64,000 nt of DNA from Anaerolineae bacterium (GCA_017303635.1 JAFLCG010000001.1:124001-188000), one strand, 5' to 3'. Shown: positions 51,274 through 60,785, numbered from the stretch's first letter. Translations and numbers: made by a program. The notes: generated by a model from the letters alone, not told the origin.

Positions 51274-52476
51274 TCAGGCCAAGGCAGCCTGCGGGAGCGC
51301 CGCTTCCGGCGTGATGGAATTCTCGGTTTCCCGCCAGTTGACGGTGGGCATGACCTGCCGCCGGTCAATCTGATCCTGATAACGCAGGGCCAGCTTAATC
51401 ATGTGTTCGATTTCGGCTTCATCGAGCAGATGCGGCTGGAGGCCGAGATCGAGCAACTTGGTATGGACGACATTATAGTGATGGTTTTCCGACTCGACCC
51501 GCGGGTTGCGGATGCTATCCAGCATGACATCCAGGCCCAGGCGCTGACCGACCCGCTGCACCCGTTCCGCCAGGTCTTTGACCGAGAACCATTCGGTGAT
51601 CTGGTTAAAGACGCGGAATTCCCCGGCGGCGGGCGGTGACTGGATCGCCAGTTCGATGCAGCGAACGGTGTCCTTGATATTGATGTAGCCACGGGTCTGC
51701 CCACCGCTGCCGTAGACCGTCAGTGGATGACCGATGGCGGCCTGAATGCAGAAGCGGTTGAGGGCGGTGCCATATACCTGGTCATAGTCGAAACGGGTCG
51801 CCAAGGCTGGATCGAGGGCGGTTTCATAGGTATCCGCGCCGTAGACGACACCCTGATTCAGATCTGTGGACTTCATGCCCCAAATACGGCAGCAGAACAT
51901 GATGTTGTGGGAGTCGTGCACTTTGCTGAGGTGGTAAAACGAACCGGGTTGCTTGGGGAAAGGCAGCACATCACTGCGCCCTTTGTGATGGATTTCAATA
52001 AAGCCTTCTTCAATATCAATGTTCGGCGTGCCGTATTCCCCCATGGTCCCCAGCTTGACCAGATGCGCCGCCGGAGCGTAGTCCTTGATGGCGTAGCAGA
52101 CGTTGAGTGTCCCGATCACGTTATTGTGCTGGGTAAAGACAGCGTGTTCACGGTCGATCATCGAATAGGGTGCGGCGCGTTGTTCAGCAAAGTGGACGAC
52201 GGCTTCCGGCTGGAATTCCTGGAAGGCGCGCGAGAGTGACGGGTAATCCACCGTATCCCCGTGAAAACGGGTGATGGCCTTGCCGGTGATTTCGGCCCAG
52301 CGTTCGACACGCCGCTGCATCGAGTAAATCGGGACGAGGCTATCCAGCCCGTGTTTGAGGTCAAACTGACGGCGTGCCAGGTTATCAAAGACGGCGACTT
52401 CATGCCCTTTCTGTGACAGATAAATTGCCTGCGGCCATCCCAAATAGCCGTCACCACCCAATATTAAAATGCGCAT
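51274..52476 (-). CDS. sqdB: UDP-sulfoquinovose synthase-like epimerase (SqdB)
   Basis: A 400-aa extended SDR. Rossmann start MRILILGGDGYLGW, then the SqdB/SQD1-specific stretches DNLARRQFD, HFAEQRAAPYSMID and LGTMGEYGTPNIDIEEG (Thr144, Met145), with catalytic Tyr181 and Lys185 (YHLSK). SqdB uses UDP-glucose and sulfite to make UDP-sulfoquinovose for the sulfolipid SQDG. ATG 52476 has GGAGGG at 5 bases. The preceding genes on this strand are an epimerase and a GT8 transferase. An SqdX-type transferase is not identified here; the GT4 at 62647 is an unlikely candidate. Confidence 0.9.
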   Translation of the reverse strand: MRILILGGDGYLGWPQAIYLSQKGHEVAVFDNLARRQFDLKHGLDSLVPIYSMQRRVERWAEITGKAITRFHGDTVDYPSLSRAFQEFQPEAVVHFAEQRAAPYSMIDREHAVFTQHNNVIGTLNVCYAIKDYAPAAHLVKLGTMGEYGTPNIDIEEGFIEIHHKGRSDVLPFPKQPGSFYHLSKVHDSHNIMFCCRIWGMKSTDLNQGVVYGADTYETALDPALATRFDYDQVYGTALNRFCIQAAIGHPLTVYGSGGQTRGYINIKDTVRCIELAIQSPPAAGEFRVFNQITEWFSVKDLAERVQRVGQRLGLDVMLDSIRNPRVESENHHYNVVHTKLLDLGLQPHLLDEAEIEHMIKLALRYQDQIDRRQVMPTVNWRETENSITPEAALPQAALA

Positions 52477-52543
52477 TGATACCCTCCTTATCAATGGATA
52501 CATCATCAATAACGAGGGGCCGGGAACAAAGTTCCGGTGAGGA

Positions 52544-53482
52544 CTACGAACTGAGTTTTTTTCTCATGTTGAATAATTCAGCAGTTTGTACAATGTCGTT
52601 AACTGTGGCCGACAGCCTCTCTGTCCCCCCCAGTTGAAGCCCCAAAGCCGGTAATTGATACGAAACCAGTCTATTCGAAGGTGCCTGAGCAGGCAGCGGC
52701 GGGAACGGCCCCGGTCGATTGGCAAAGGTGCGCGCCAGCCGGACGACTTCCTGATGGGTTACGTACAGATCGCTCAGATGGACGACTGGTGGCAATGAAG
52801 CGGGCAGGTTGAGGAGGTGCCAGATGACGCCGGCGACATCGGCACCATGGACTTCCGTGCCGCCACCGCTGCTGGTGATGGGGTCATCGTGCAGGACAGC
52901 CTGAATGAGGTTCCACCACTTGGAACGCTCGACCGGCCAGGTCAGGCCATAGACGCCGGTCGCCCGAATGGCGCTGGTTTGCATGCCTTCGGCTTGGGTA
53001 AAGCTCTGCAGAAAGGACTCGACCGCAGCTTTATAGGCGCCGTAGTGGGTATCCGGATTGGTGGGATGGGACTCATCCAGCACGCGACCGGGTTGCGTGG
53101 CAGAGAATACGGCCCGGCTGGAGAGGAAGATAAAGCGCGGAACCCGGGCAGCGCGGGCGGCCAGCAGCAGGCGGAGTGAACCATTGAGATTGGCTTCCAA
53201 CCAGGCGGGCAGATCATCCCCCTCGCCGCCCCGGTAACGGCCCGGCACATGCTCATAAGCCAGGTGGATGATGGCATCAGTACCCTGAACCAGTTGGGCG
53301 AGCGCAACTCCTGTGTTGAGGTCGCCGGTGATCCAGTCAAGCGGCGCGGCGAAGCCATCCCGTTGGGAGGATGGCCGGGCCAAGGCCCGCACCGCTACCT
53401 GATGGCGCTGGAGTTGCGCCACGACGAACCGGCCTACATATCCGGTCGCGCCAGTGACGGCAATGCGTTTGAGGTTATTCAA
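52544..53482 (-). CDS. NAD-dependent epimerase/dehydratase (extended SDR)
   Basis: A 312-aa sugar-nucleotide-type epimerase/dehydratase. TGATGYVGR nucleotide loop and the catalytic YGAYK motif are visible. It overlaps the upstream GT8 gene by 8 bases and precedes sqdB by 67 bases, so all three are probably one operon. The substrate specificity is not clear; a role in sugar nucleotide conversion for surface glycolipid or glycan is inferred. Confidence 0.88.
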   Translation of the reverse strand: MNNLKRIAVTGATGYVGRFVVAQLQRHQVAVRALARPSSQRDGFAAPLDWITGDLNTGVALAQLVQGTDAIIHLAYEHVPGRYRGGEGDDLPAWLEANLNGSLRLLLAARAARVPRFIFLSSRAVFSATQPGRVLDESHPTNPDTHYGAYKAAVESFLQSFTQAEGMQTSAIRATGVYGLTWPVERSKWWNLIQAVLHDDPITSSGGGTEVHGADVAGVIWHLLNLPASLPPVVHLSDLYVTHQEVVRLARTFANRPGPFPPLPAQAPSNRLVSYQLPALGLQLGGTERLSATVNDIVQTAELFNMRKKLSS

Positions 53483-54266
53483 GTGGTCCCTTTAGCTCTG
53501 GCGGTAACTGCCCGTGTTCATAGACATGCCACCAGGCGTCGATGACCGGGCGTAGGTGTTCCCAGCGGGCGTGGTTGCGCTCCCAGGGTTTTTCATACTG
53601 ATAGTGGATGACGTAGATGCTGGTCCACTGCCAGAGCTGCGGCAGGTTGAACCAGACATATTGCAGCACGTTGTAGAGGTACGGCAGGCCATGCCACTCG
53701 GGAAACCAGGTTTGGAGAAAGGTCTGGTCGGTGCGGCTCCAGAAGGCTTCCGGCTGATCGAGGCGGGCGAGCATGGAGTCAAAGGTGCGCTGGCTGGGTT
53801 CGGCAACAAAAACGCCGCTGTTCAGGCGGTGAAAATCGTTGAGGGATTCGTAGAGGTTGGGGGCTGCCGCAAATTCAGGATAGCCAAAGAGCCGATCTAT
53901 ATTGCGGATGACCAGCGTATCCGCATCCAGGAAGACGACCCGCTTAAACTGCTCCAACTGCCACAGGCGGAGCTTGACGAAGTTATGCAGCGGATCATGA
54001 AACTGGGGTTTGGTGCCTTTGGTGAAGGGCGCCAGATTGTGCTGAGAAGAGCGGGTGTGGCGGGCGCGGAAGTCTTCTGACAGCGGCAGCGGCTCGACCG
54101 GCAGGATGGTGCAGCCCAGGCGTTCCAATTCATCCAGCCCAGCGACTCCAGGTAAGGCCAGGACGGTCAGCGGCCAGGCTGAGCGCGTCATGCTGAGCGA
54201 ACGGGCCAAGGCCGTCGCGCCGATGAGGTAATCCTGATTGGCTACCAGGGTGACATAGCTATACAC
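53475..54266 (-). CDS. GT8-family glycosyltransferase (glycogenin/galactinol-synthase-like)
   Basis: A 263-aa transferase. N-terminal YVTLVANQDYLIGATALARSL and the DxD motif FLDADTLV are typical of GT8, followed by FHRLNSGVFVAEPS and a C-terminal IHYQYEKPW histidine. GT8 members transfer glucose or galactose from UDP-sugar with retention. It overlaps the next gene by 8 bases. First gene of the GT8-epimerase-sqdB cluster. Acceptor unknown. Confidence 0.9.
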   Translation of the reverse strand: MYSYVTLVANQDYLIGATALARSLSMTRSAWPLTVLALPGVAGLDELERLGCTILPVEPLPLSEDFRARHTRSSQHNLAPFTKGTKPQFHDPLHNFVKLRLWQLEQFKRVVFLDADTLVIRNIDRLFGYPEFAAAPNLYESLNDFHRLNSGVFVAEPSQRTFDSMLARLDQPEAFWSRTDQTFLQTWFPEWHGLPYLYNVLQYVWFNLPQLWQWTSIYVIHYQYEKPWERNHARWEHLRPVIDAWWHVYEHGQLPPELKGPLE

Positions 54267-54563
54267 AGGTATGGATCCGGTATTGGTGAGCAGGGTGCAG
54301 GGTGATTATCCCTGATTTCCTGTCCAATGGGCAATCGCAGCGGCCTGGTGGGGGTACATCTGAGAGGGGAACAGCGGGCGGACATACCGGCGCAGACGCC
54401 CTAGTCCCGTCCCTACGAAAGACGGCGATGTACACGCAATCAGGCATTTCTGACGATTTCACCCTAAATCCCGGATGCGCCCGCCTGATGGAGCCAACCT
54501 TTTGCCTTCCCGGCGGCTTTGCGGTTGAATCGAGGGTACGATTTTATTCAGGAGATTCTTGTC
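54267..54563. other. 297-base divergent gap between GT8 and M24 genes
   Basis: Holds divergent promoters and, at 54378-54427, a decayed copy of the MITE-like element. Nothing else recognised. Confidence 0.5.
54378..54427. repeat. Decayed third copy of the MITE-like element
   Basis: The stretch GCGGACATACCGGCGCAGAC and the following CTAGTCCCGTCCCTACG match the central and right parts of copy 2 at 20190-20234 with scattered changes. The outer terminal repeats are gone. Confidence 0.6.
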
Positions 54564-55643
54564 ATGGCTATGACCCGACTTCAAGAAATTGAGCATAAAC
54601 ACGCCCAGATCCGCAGTTTGCTGGAACAGCACAAAGCCCCGGCCCTGTGGCTGCGCCGCACCCGTAATCTGGCCTGGATCACGGCGGGAGCGGATGCCAG
54701 CATCCCGGTGGAGACGGATTATGGCATGTACAGCATCCTGGTCACGCCGGAAAAGCGTATTGTCTACACCAACAATATTGAACTCACACGGCTGAAGGGT
54801 GAAGAGCGTTTCGAAGACCTGGGTTTTGAGTATGCCAGTTTCCCGTGGTGGGAACCGGCCCGGAACCCGGATCACGCCGGGCAGTTGACCGATGAAGGCG
54901 CGGTCGAAGATACGCTGACCAGTTGGCGCTCGGTGCTGACCGAAGGTGAGCAGGAACGACTACGGGCGCTAGGCAAGGATGCGGCAGCAGCGCTGGAGAG
55001 CACGGTGCGCGGGGTCAAGCCGGGCATGACCGAGTTCGAGGTGGCTGCCCGGTTGGATGCGGCCTGCAAAGCCTGGGGCGGGCAGGTGACGGTCAACCTG
55101 ATCGGCAGCGACGCGCGCATCAGCCAGTATCGGCATCCGCTGGCTACGTTCAAGAAGGTCGACAAGTATGTGATGGTGGTGGTGTGCGTCCGGCGCGGCG
55201 GCCTGATTGTGGCCGGAACGCGCTTGGGGTACTTCGGCAAATTGCCCGCCGACGTTTCCGCCACGCTGCATCGGATCGCGGCGATTGATGCGGCGGTCAT
55301 CGCCGCCACTCAGCCGGGGCGGACGCTGGGCACGGTCTTTAGTGATCTGCAGGCAGCCTATCAGGCGCAGGGGGAAGCCGATCAGTGGCAGTTGCATCAT
55401 CAGGGTGGGCCGATTGCCTACCAGGGTCGTGAACGGATTGCCACGCCGGGCGATCCGCTGGTGGTGCAGGCGGGGATGGCCTTTGCCTGGAATCCCTCGA
55501 TTGTGGGATGCAAGTCGGAAGATACCATTCTGGTGGGCGCTCATGGCAATGAGATCGTGACGGCGCACAGTGCGGATTGGCCGACAGTGGACGTGGATAT
55601 CGCCAGCGAAACGATCCGCCGACCGGGTATTCTGGAACTGTAA
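54564..55643 (+). CDS. M24 (Xaa-Pro peptidase/creatinase fold) protein with lost metal ligands
   Basis: A 359-aa protein of the M24 peptidase fold, with creatinase N-domain (about 10-140) and catalytic-type domain (about 150-359). Of the usual five metal ligands only the His (QLHHQGGP) and last Glu (KSEDTILV) remain: the paired Asp region reads VCVRRGGLIVAGTRLGYF and the TIEPG Glu is Asn (FAWNPSI). It is therefore probably not a metallopeptidase. AGGAGA lies 8 bases before the ATG. Single gene. Function unknown. Confidence 0.82.
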   Translation: MAMTRLQEIEHKHAQIRSLLEQHKAPALWLRRTRNLAWITAGADASIPVETDYGMYSILVTPEKRIVYTNNIELTRLKGEERFEDLGFEYASFPWWEPARNPDHAGQLTDEGAVEDTLTSWRSVLTEGEQERLRALGKDAAAALESTVRGVKPGMTEFEVAARLDAACKAWGGQVTVNLIGSDARISQYRHPLATFKKVDKYVMVVVCVRRGGLIVAGTRLGYFGKLPADVSATLHRIAAIDAAVIAATQPGRTLGTVFSDLQAAYQAQGEADQWQLHHQGGPIAYQGRERIATPGDPLVVQAGMAFAWNPSIVGCKSEDTILVGAHGNEIVTAHSADWPTVDVDIASETIRRPGILEL

Positions 55644-55754
55644 GCAGGGAAACCTGCTTATCCGACCGCCAGTAGAACGGTCAATTGTTAGGGGTATATA
55701 AGGTATTGTAGATATGCTTTCAATTAGGGACCATTGAAAGAGGGTATCTACAGA

Positions 55755-56456
55755 ATGAAACGAGTGACGCTGGGTATCATGTTGCTGCTGGCCGGGGCAG
55801 GGCTGATGACCTTTGCCCTGCCGGCTATCAGCGCACAAGATAATGCCACCTGTTATGTTGACCCTAGTGGACAAATTGTCTGCCAGGAGGCGGTTTCAAC
55901 AGGCGGAGGCGGTAACGCCAATACCTGCACGACTGACCCTGAGGATGGCAGCGGTCTGCCGGAGTGCGGCACGCCGAAGGACAACGAATGTTATCCAGGC
56001 GGTGCGCTGGCCGGTAAATGTGATTCCGAATGGCATTGGAAGGGCGGTTGGTGGCTGGCCCGTTACAACCACTTCGGTCTGAACCGGGCGGACTTTCCGC
56101 TGGAGTTTATCAGTTTGCTGCCGCCGGAGTTCCTGGATGAGGACGGTGCAGGTCCGCGCAGTTTTCCCAATGGGTGCTTCGATACCGTCCCGTATCCGGA
56201 TATGATGTTTATCGGCCCGCCGGATACGGTAGGCAATTCCCTGGATCTGACTAGTACTGATGGAAGCTGCTCAGGCGGCATTCAATTGGTTTACACCAGT
56301 GTGATTGCCAGCAGTCAACCTGAGGCCGTTGCCAAGTGTACGGCGCTGGGCGCACCGACCGTTTCGGTGGACAGCTTCCGGGCGAATGGCTATATCACCA
56401 GTTCAACCGGCGCGGCCATGCCCCCCGATGTGTACTGGTGCTTCCCCTATGCGTAG
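55755..56456 (+). CDS. Secreted cysteine-rich protein, unknown family
   Basis: A 233-aa exported protein. Signal peptide about 1-27 (LPAISAQ). The mature part holds roughly a dozen Cys, most in the first 65 residues (CYVDPSGQIVCQ, TCTTDP, ECGTPKDNECYPG), so it should form disulfides. An aromatic WHWKGGWWLARYNHFG stretch follows. No domain recognised. Possible structural or adhesive surface protein. Ends next to the convergent GT-C gene. Confidence 0.7.
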   Translation: MKRVTLGIMLLLAGAGLMTFALPAISAQDNATCYVDPSGQIVCQEAVSTGGGGNANTCTTDPEDGSGLPECGTPKDNECYPGGALAGKCDSEWHWKGGWWLARYNHFGLNRADFPLEFISLLPPEFLDEDGAGPRSFPNGCFDTVPYPDMMFIGPPDTVGNSLDLTSTDGSCSGGIQLVYTSVIASSQPEAVAKCTALGAPTVSVDSFRANGYITSSTGAAMPPDVYWCFPYA

Positions 56457-56457
56457 G

Positions 56458-58584
56458 TTAGGCGGGTAAGCGGTATAGCTGGTACGCCCCGACTGGATCA
56501 CTCCAGAGGGGTGTGCCGAGCTCTTGGACGACTTCTGGAAAACGTGCGTTTTCAGTCAGGAAGCGCGGATCGGTTTTCCAGAAGTCATAGCCTACTTGAA
56601 ATACCAGTACGTAATCATCTCCGGCGGCCCGCCAGGACTCGATGACCGCCTCCGTCGTTAGCCCCTGCCGTAGCGGGCGCACCCAGTAATCAAACAGAAT
56701 GTCCGGCACACAGGTGATGGTCGCCGGGCAGTGATACGACTTGGACTCGTAGAGAAAGCGGACTTGTGAACCGGCAGGCAAGGTCGCCAGTTCGCGCTGC
56801 ATGGCGGCGTAAACGCCCAGGCCGCGATCCAGCATGGCGTCACGATCCAACTGACCGGTCAACCAGGGGAGGACGGCATCGCGCCCCGTCTCCTGCAATG
56901 CGCCGAGCAGCGTGAAGACCAGCGTGAGTCCGATGATGCCGTGGGCGATACCTTGGATGGGCAGTCGCTTGGATGGGATGCGTCCCAAGCCGTAGAGGGC
57001 TACGCCACTGAGTACCGCGGCAGCGGGCAGACCGAACAGCGCCAGTCGCGTCTGGACGCCGATGCCGCTGGTGGCCGCCATACCCATCCAAAAGAGCAAG
57101 GCGGGCAGCGCAAAGGTCAGACCCAGGCGGGCGAGTGCTTTCGCCCGTGAATCCAGCCAGTTCCAACTGACCAGGAGCAGCAGGGGTAAAACGAGCACCC
57201 AGGGGCCGATGGTGAAGCCAAAACCTTCGGTCTTTTCGATTCCCTGGATGGTGGCGGCCAGCGGCAGGGCGATCAATTGACCGAGGTTGCCGGTGCTGAG
57301 TAAACCCTGACCGGCCGTGCTGAAGGTGGTCGACCGCAGGGAATCCCAATTCAGACCGCCGAAGAGGAAAGGATAGACCGGGTTTTGATAAAGCAGCGCG
57401 CCTTTGAGCGCCCAGGGCAGAAAGGTTAGTGCCGCAACACCGCCGATGAGAAGTCCGGCGTAGAGCCACCGGCGCAGGCGCTGCGTCCAGGTGGTCTCGG
57501 AGCGCCCGACGTTGAAGAGCAGCCAGACGCCCAGTGCAAGCGCCAGCCCAGCCGTGGTGTACTTAACCCCGACGGCCAAGCCCAGCAGTAGACCGAGAAT
57601 AGCCAGTAGTCGATAGTCGATAGCGGATCGTTCCTGGCTGGAAGCCCTGGCAGCGACGATCAGTACTCCCGCACTGTAAGCGACTATCGCCAGATCGACA
57701 TAGGGCCAGCCAAAGAGTAACCACAGGCTCCAGGCGGTCATGGTCAGCGCCACTGTCCACCAGGCGGCACTCGGAGACACTGTCCACCAGGCGGTGCTGG
57801 TATGCAGGTAACGGTTGATCAAGCCGCCGATGGCGAGCAGCGCCAGGACGCCGAACCACCAGTGCAGCGGCGCGGCGGCGGTGTCCCGACCGAAGAGACT
57901 GATCGCTACACCGTAGAGGATCTCGACTCCCTGCGGGAAACCGAGGAAGTGGTTATCGGCGTGGGCTTGAACGGCACCTGCCCCCAAATAGCGGGCTGGT
58001 CCGACGAGATGATAGTTGACGGCGTCAAAGGCGACCGGCGGGATGAGCGCATGGATCAAGGCCAACGCCAGCATGAGGACCACAAAGATGGCGACCAGCA
58101 GCGTGCTTTTTTCGGTGTAACGGATTGTACGCAGCAAAGCAGCTGCATCGCGTAACCAACTGAGCAAACTGTGCCCACTGAGCACAGCGACCAGCGCGAC
58201 GCCTCCCCACAGGGTAACGCGGTTGAACTGACCGCTCAGACCGACCAGCAGCGCCAGGCTGCTCAGCAACCCCAGGCCGACCATCCCCTCCAGGGCCAGG
58301 CGTTCGGCGCGAGTCCAATCACTGTGTTCGGATTGCCCCCGATTCAGGATCCAACTGATGATAACCCGCCCGAGTCCACCACCGACCCCTGCCAGTATGA
58401 CCAGTGGCAGTAGGTCCAGCAGCGCATTCGCCAGGTTGCCCAGCGCCAGCGGCAGATCGGGAAGGAGGAGCTGGCTAAATGCCTGGAGTACGTCCAGATC
58501 GACTGGATGGGTGCCGTAGTAACTCAGCGGCACAAAAATGAGCAAGAGCAAGGCGATCAGCATACGGCGGTTCGTCGGGTTCAT
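56458..58584 (-). CDS. GT-C superfamily membrane glycosyltransferase-like protein
   Basis: A 708-aa protein with about 14 membrane helices and a soluble C-terminus of about 100 residues. The loop PPVAFDAVNYHLVGPARYL after helix 5 carries Asp of the kind seen in GT39/GT83-type lipid-linked-sugar transferases. A tandem DNA duplication at 57752-57800 gives TAWWTVSPSAAWWTV. The substrate would be a polyprenyl-phosphate sugar and an external acceptor (inference). No specific family is assigned. Confidence 0.8.
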   Translation of the reverse strand: MNPTNRRMLIALLLLIFVPLSYYGTHPVDLDVLQAFSQLLLPDLPLALGNLANALLDLLPLVILAGVGGGLGRVIISWILNRGQSEHSDWTRAERLALEGMVGLGLLSSLALLVGLSGQFNRVTLWGGVALVAVLSGHSLLSWLRDAAALLRTIRYTEKSTLLVAIFVVLMLALALIHALIPPVAFDAVNYHLVGPARYLGAGAVQAHADNHFLGFPQGVEILYGVAISLFGRDTAAAPLHWWFGVLALLAIGGLINRYLHTSTAWWTVSPSAAWWTVALTMTAWSLWLLFGWPYVDLAIVAYSAGVLIVAARASSQERSAIDYRLLAILGLLLGLAVGVKYTTAGLALALGVWLLFNVGRSETTWTQRLRRWLYAGLLIGGVAALTFLPWALKGALLYQNPVYPFLFGGLNWDSLRSTTFSTAGQGLLSTGNLGQLIALPLAATIQGIEKTEGFGFTIGPWVLVLPLLLLVSWNWLDSRAKALARLGLTFALPALLFWMGMAATSGIGVQTRLALFGLPAAAVLSGVALYGLGRIPSKRLPIQGIAHGIIGLTLVFTLLGALQETGRDAVLPWLTGQLDRDAMLDRGLGVYAAMQRELATLPAGSQVRFLYESKSYHCPATITCVPDILFDYWVRPLRQGLTTEAVIESWRAAGDDYVLVFQVGYDFWKTDPRFLTENARFPEVVQELGTPLWSDPVGAYQLYRLPA

Positions 58585-58697
58585 GAGGGATTGCTCAATG
58601 CGCTAGAGGAAAGAAAGGTCGGTGTGATATAGTCCCAGTATAAAGCGATCTGGGCTGCGCTTGCCTCAAGATTAGGGGCATCCCCGGGGGTATCCTC

Positions 58698-59171
58698 ATG
58701 GTCTATATGATTGACGGTCACAACCTGATTGCCAAACTGCCGGATATTACGCTGGACGATCCGGATGATGAGGCGAAACTGGTGCAGAAGCTGATTGGTT
58801 TTTGCGCCCGCACTAAACAGCAGTGTGTGGTGGTGTTTGATTATGGTCTGCCCGGCGGTGTCTCCCGCATGTCGACGCGGTCGGTGCAGGTGGTGTTTGC
58901 CTCGGCCCGGTCAAATGCCGACCGGGTGATCATGGAACGTCTGAAAAAGGTGCCTGATCCACGCGGCTGGACGGTAGTGACCTCGGATAACGACGTGGCA
59001 ACGACGGCTCGTATGTGCCGTATGAAAACCATGCACGCGGAGGATTTCGCCCGCCTGCTGGAACGCCCGCCGAACAAGATGGTGGCTGTGGATGCGGGCG
59101 AGGCTGCTGATGTGAAGCTCTCTGATGATGAGGTCGATGAGTGGATGGATCTATTTGGCGGCAAGAAATAA
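58698..59171 (+). CDS. NYN-domain (YacP-like) PIN-fold RNase-like protein
   Basis: A 157-aa protein of the NYN/YacP type. Acidic residues Asp6 (MIDGHNLI) and Asp47-48 region (VVFDYG), and VTSDNDVATTARM are the expected metal-binding places. YacP-like proteins (Rae1 in Bacillus) cleave ribosome-bound mRNA. The C-terminus is acidic. Single gene divergent from the GT-C gene. RNase activity is inferred. Confidence 0.85.
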   Translation: MVYMIDGHNLIAKLPDITLDDPDDEAKLVQKLIGFCARTKQQCVVVFDYGLPGGVSRMSTRSVQVVFASARSNADRVIMERLKKVPDPRGWTVVTSDNDVATTARMCRMKTMHAEDFARLLERPPNKMVAVDAGEAADVKLSDDEVDEWMDLFGGKK

Positions 59172-59177
59172 CCGATT

Positions 59178-59579
59178 TCAGAGCTCGCTCAATACACCCA
59201 TCTGCTGGAGCTCGCCCAGGTCATCGGCGTTAATCCAGATGTCCGTGATGCGGCCATCACGCAGGCGGAATAGGCTCATGCCCGTGACGACCACCTGTTT
59301 ATCGGTCGGCAGGTCATGGTAGGTGCCGCAGCGCTTCCAACGGGCGGCCACACGATCGTCTTCCGCCAGCAGGTCACAGACTTTGAAGTGCAGATCGGCA
59401 TAGGTGGCGAAGGCCATGTGTAAGCGGCCTATCAGCAGCTCCCGGCCGCTGGCTGACTGCCCACTGACACGCGCTTTGCAGTCCGGGTCCAGCAGGCGTT
59501 CGGCGGCTTTGAGATCGCGCTGGTTCCAGACTTGCTCAAAATACTGACAAATGATGGCTTTATTTTCCCCAGTTGACAT
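59178..59579 (-). CDS. SnoaL-like/NTF2-fold polyketide-cyclase-type protein
   Basis: A 133-aa protein of the SnoaL/ester-cyclase type: ENKAIICQYFEQVWNQRDL, RVAARWKRCGTYHDLPT, and GRITDIWINADDLG. These small alpha+beta barrels bind hydrophobic ligands; function varies. ATG 59579 follows GGGAGG. It converges on the NYN gene with 6 bases between stops. Confidence 0.88.
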   Translation of the reverse strand: MSTGENKAIICQYFEQVWNQRDLKAAERLLDPDCKARVSGQSASGRELLIGRLHMAFATYADLHFKVCDLLAEDDRVAARWKRCGTYHDLPTDKQVVVTGMSLFRLRDGRITDIWINADDLGELQQMGVLSEL

Positions 59580-59732
59580 GATGCTGATCCTCCCGTAACT
59601 CACATTACAACATGGATTGCAGCTTAGCGCGAATCGGTACTCAGGTTACAGTTCAAAAAGTGCTCAAATACGATCCAACTGGCTCTGTTATACTTTGCTT
59701 ATGCGTTCCTCCCCTCGTAAGCAGGTGACATC

Positions 59733-60785
59733 ATGAAGTACACACTCATTAAAGGCAGTTTCCATGTGGTGGGGCAGTCCCCGGATGGTGACTCGGTGAA
59801 GTTCCGGGCCGCGAACCCCGACCTGTGGAATAACATCAACACTGATCACCGCGAGGCCTTTCAAAAGACGTTCGTCTCTGAGAACGGTGTGGTCACGCTG
59901 CGCCTGGAAGGGGTGGATGCGCTCGAGACGCATTACACACCGCCCAGTCCAGCGCTGCCATCGATCACGCCGTTGGGGGGAACGGGCGCGTTGACCAAGC
60001 CCCCCACTGCTCGCAATTACAGCCAACCGGCGGAACTGGGTCGGCTGGCCGCGAACCAACTAATGCATCTGATCGGCGTAACGGCCCCTAAGTGGCGCGT
60101 CTTCGGCAAGGCGGTCTATGTATCGGAAGCCTCGATCAACGGCATCCCGGTCAAAACGAAGCTGATGGATACGATACCGGGGTACATTGTGACCGGGGAT
60201 ATTGAGCGCAACGGGCGTCCGGTCTCCTGGATTTTCCCCGGCACGACCCCGCTGGTCGATGGGGCTTCGATCCCGCGGGATGGACTGGCCGAGATGGCTC
60301 CCCAGAGCGTGAATTATCAACTGTTGCGCATGGGGCTGGTTTATCCGTTCTTTTTTATGACCTTGCCTGCCGTGCTGCGGAACCAGTTGGCGAGCGCCGT
60401 CCGTGAGGCGCGGGAAGCGGCTGCTCGTGCCGCCGGAAAACCGAACCCACCGGCAAACCTGTGGCTGCTTGACCGTTCGACCCAGGGGGTGGAGTTGAGC
60501 AGTATTCGAGTTTTGACGACTGAACAGGCCATTTTCCCCTATCTGTTCCGCAAAATTGCCCAGCATTTCCAGCGGATCGACCTGGAACGGCAGCGTGCTG
60601 CCGCCTTGAGCGGGGTGCCGGTCAGCGATGAGAGTGTGCCGCTGGACGGTTTTTTCAACGATGCGAACCCGCATGTGTTTGTCATCAGTGAGCAGGACTT
60701 CCTCCGGTTGGACGATGTGGTTGAGGCTAAAGGTACGACGCTGCGGATGCGCCGCGGTCCCTTTGACCTGGTCTTCTTGTCCTGA
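59733..60785 (+). CDS. SNase-like (staphylococcal-nuclease-fold) protein
   Basis: A 350-aa protein with a TNase/SNase core in the first 130 residues. Asp20 (DGDSVKF), Arg57, Asp62 and Glu65 (LRLEGVDALE) match the SNase active-site Asp21, Arg35, Asp40 and Glu43, with ELGRLAANQLMHLIG as the usual helix. A long insertion of about 25 residues separates the parts, and about 200 C-terminal residues are not typical of SNase. No signal peptide. GCAGGTGA stands before the ATG. Nuclease activity plausible but unproven. Confidence 0.75.
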   Translation: MKYTLIKGSFHVVGQSPDGDSVKFRAANPDLWNNINTDHREAFQKTFVSENGVVTLRLEGVDALETHYTPPSPALPSITPLGGTGALTKPPTARNYSQPAELGRLAANQLMHLIGVTAPKWRVFGKAVYVSEASINGIPVKTKLMDTIPGYIVTGDIERNGRPVSWIFPGTTPLVDGASIPRDGLAEMAPQSVNYQLLRMGLVYPFFFMTLPAVLRNQLASAVREAREAAARAAGKPNPPANLWLLDRSTQGVELSSIRVLTTEQAIFPYLFRKIAQHFQRIDLERQRAAALSGVPVSDESVPLDGFFNDANPHVFVISEQDFLRLDDVVEAKGTTLRMRRGPFDLVFLS

